Source of the DNA: Nematopogon swammerdamellus
Taxonomy: Eukaryota; Arthropoda; Insecta; Lepidoptera; Adelidae
Direction: 5' to 3'
Assembly: GCA_946902875.1 (NCBI GenBank)
Contig: OX336342.1
Span: 11,215,523-11,279,522, forward strand
Length of the DNA stretch: 64,000 nt
Shown here: positions 62,852 through 64,000 of the stretch, in pieces
How positions within the stretch are numbered: the first letter of the stretch is position 1
How the letters are laid out: the number at the start of each line of letters is the position of its first letter
Notes under the pieces: generated by a model
Told to the model about the DNA's origin: nothing
The model's database searches: none
The model's input: the letters and a program-made list of their open reading frames with translations, nothing else
Made by a program: the position numbers and the translations under genes

Positions 62852-63743
62852 CTGAAATCATGGTTTGGATTGGCTCACCCGGCTGACTCGTCAACGCTGT
62901 ACAGATCTCACAATAACTTTGGACTGAACATTAAGAAACCGTCGATATTTTATCAAAAGGCGAGAATAGCCAAACGATGTATACTCAAAGACTCCAATGA
63001 TAGCGCTATTCAAGCCTTACCCAACACATCACTATCAGATGAATTGGAATCGAGACTCGACTTCTACAAATCATTCCAAGTTGGTACACGCACCAATAGA
63101 TCTGCAAACAGCATAGAAACAGCAAAGTCTGATAAAGAAATACTGAAAGGTTTTGCTCAGGAGGACATGGAACAAGGCTTCAAACTTCACGCCTTAAACC
63201 TAGAAATGGCGACTTCTGCATCCCTCCTGCATTGAAGTGGAAATCCATAATATACAACTGGTCCCCTGAGCTGCTTAAGTTCTACTTAAATACATTCCAG
63301 CTTACTCTCCCCGACCCGAGTAACCTAGTTAGATGGGGGAAATCTACAAATAGACTATGCCCGTCATGTAAGGAGTTTGTAGGCACGGCCAAACATTTGT
63401 TATGCGGATACAAAATACTACTTGAGCGAGGCCAGTATTCCTACCATCATGATAAAGTCATCCAAATCATCAGAGAGGCCATCAACCTGTCAATTGCACG
63501 GAACAGGAAAGGGCAAACCAGTAGCGGCTTCCAGAAGGTCAACTTTGTGAAACCTGGAGCCAATAAGCTGCCCAAAGATAGGACTAAACCTTCTTCAATT
63601 TTGGGAGCAGCAAAGGATTGGGAATTGTTGATGGACACACATGAGAAGCATTACCAAATACCTTCGGAAATCTGTACCACAGCATTAAGACCGGATATAC
63701 TTATATTCTCAGAAGCCATCGCAAGCTTAGATCCACACCTTCG
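62852..63743 (+). mobile_element. REL-endonuclease LINE copy 3, two internal deletions
   Basis: Starts at the ctgaaatcatggtttgga position of copy 1 and ends at gatccacaccttcg. A roughly 20-bp deletion near 63207 shifts the frame, and about 470 bp covering most of the nuclease core is missing at about 63712. It keeps the TGG (AAKDWELL). Nucleotide identity to copy 1 is very high. Confidence 0.9.
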
Positions 63744-64000
63744 ATACTATTTTATCAACATTTTCAATATTTGTATTGTGGCTCTGAGGAGGTTGTCATA
63801 TGCAAGCAAGTTTAAATAAGTTAAGGTGAAACTGTGTGAAATCATAATTTTATTATAAATCCCTGTTACACATTCCCATTCCATTCACATTCCCTGTCAC
63901 TAAAGATTCAAAAGTGTAGTGTACTAGTTCCAATAATTGTTTATGTTTATGGACTAGGCTTTTAGAAGTCTTTATTCACTTTAGGCCGTAAATCAGAATG
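63744..64000. other. Right edge, nothing recognised
   Basis: AT-rich intronic DNA of ZSWIM8, presumably. Confidence 0.4.

Overview
The window looks like insect nuclear DNA, most probably from a moth or butterfly. It is AT-rich, its genes are split by GT-AG introns, and it is dense with interspersed repeats: RTE-, Jockey- and REL-endonuclease LINEs, short poly(A)-tailed SINEs, TIR/MITE palindromes, hAT-like elements and one BEL/Pao LTR element. Species cannot be read from the sequence.

Two host genes are supported, both on the minus strand. (1) The left end (649-5303 plus a 5' UTR exon and TATA promoter at about 5538-5760) holds the first five coding exons of a PLP-dependent phospho-lyase of the ETNPPL/PHYKPL (AGXT2-like) family; its C-terminal half runs off the left edge. 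(2) From 61674 down to a stop at 26302 lie 23 consecutive exons of a ZSWIM8 orthologue (Dora in Drosophila, EBAX-1 in worm), the cullin-RING substrate receptor that drives target-directed microRNA degradation. All 23 exons join in one reading frame (about 1,445 codons); the N-terminal exons with the SWIM zinc finger lie beyond the right edge.

Most of the rest is mobile DNA. Between the genes (5.8-19 kb) are a TTA-flanked MITE, a 1.86-kb foldback element with opposed tandem arrays, a 110-bp perfect palindrome, a 2.0-kb hAT-like element with a 100-bp repeat array, and nested palindromes at 15.2-15.7 kb. From about 19.5 to 26.3 kb there are few repeats; part of this may be a long ZSWIM8 3' UTR. 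Inside ZSWIM8 introns are a hAT transposase relic with an 8-bp target-site duplication (28-30 kb), several MITEs, SINEs, a THAP-domain relic, an intact BEL/Pao element with apparently identical LTRs (34690-41465), a 52-bp minisatellite (52.8-53.6 kb) and a near-full-length REL-endonuclease LINE with one premature stop (56.5-59.98 kb). Two shorter copies of that LINE also lie in the window.

The most notable host feature is a tandem triplication (3 x 132 bp = 44 codons) inside ZSWIM8 exon 17 as numbered here. Each unit ends in its own splice donor, so three in-frame exon ends are possible. The BEL element sits 26 bp past the last of these donors.
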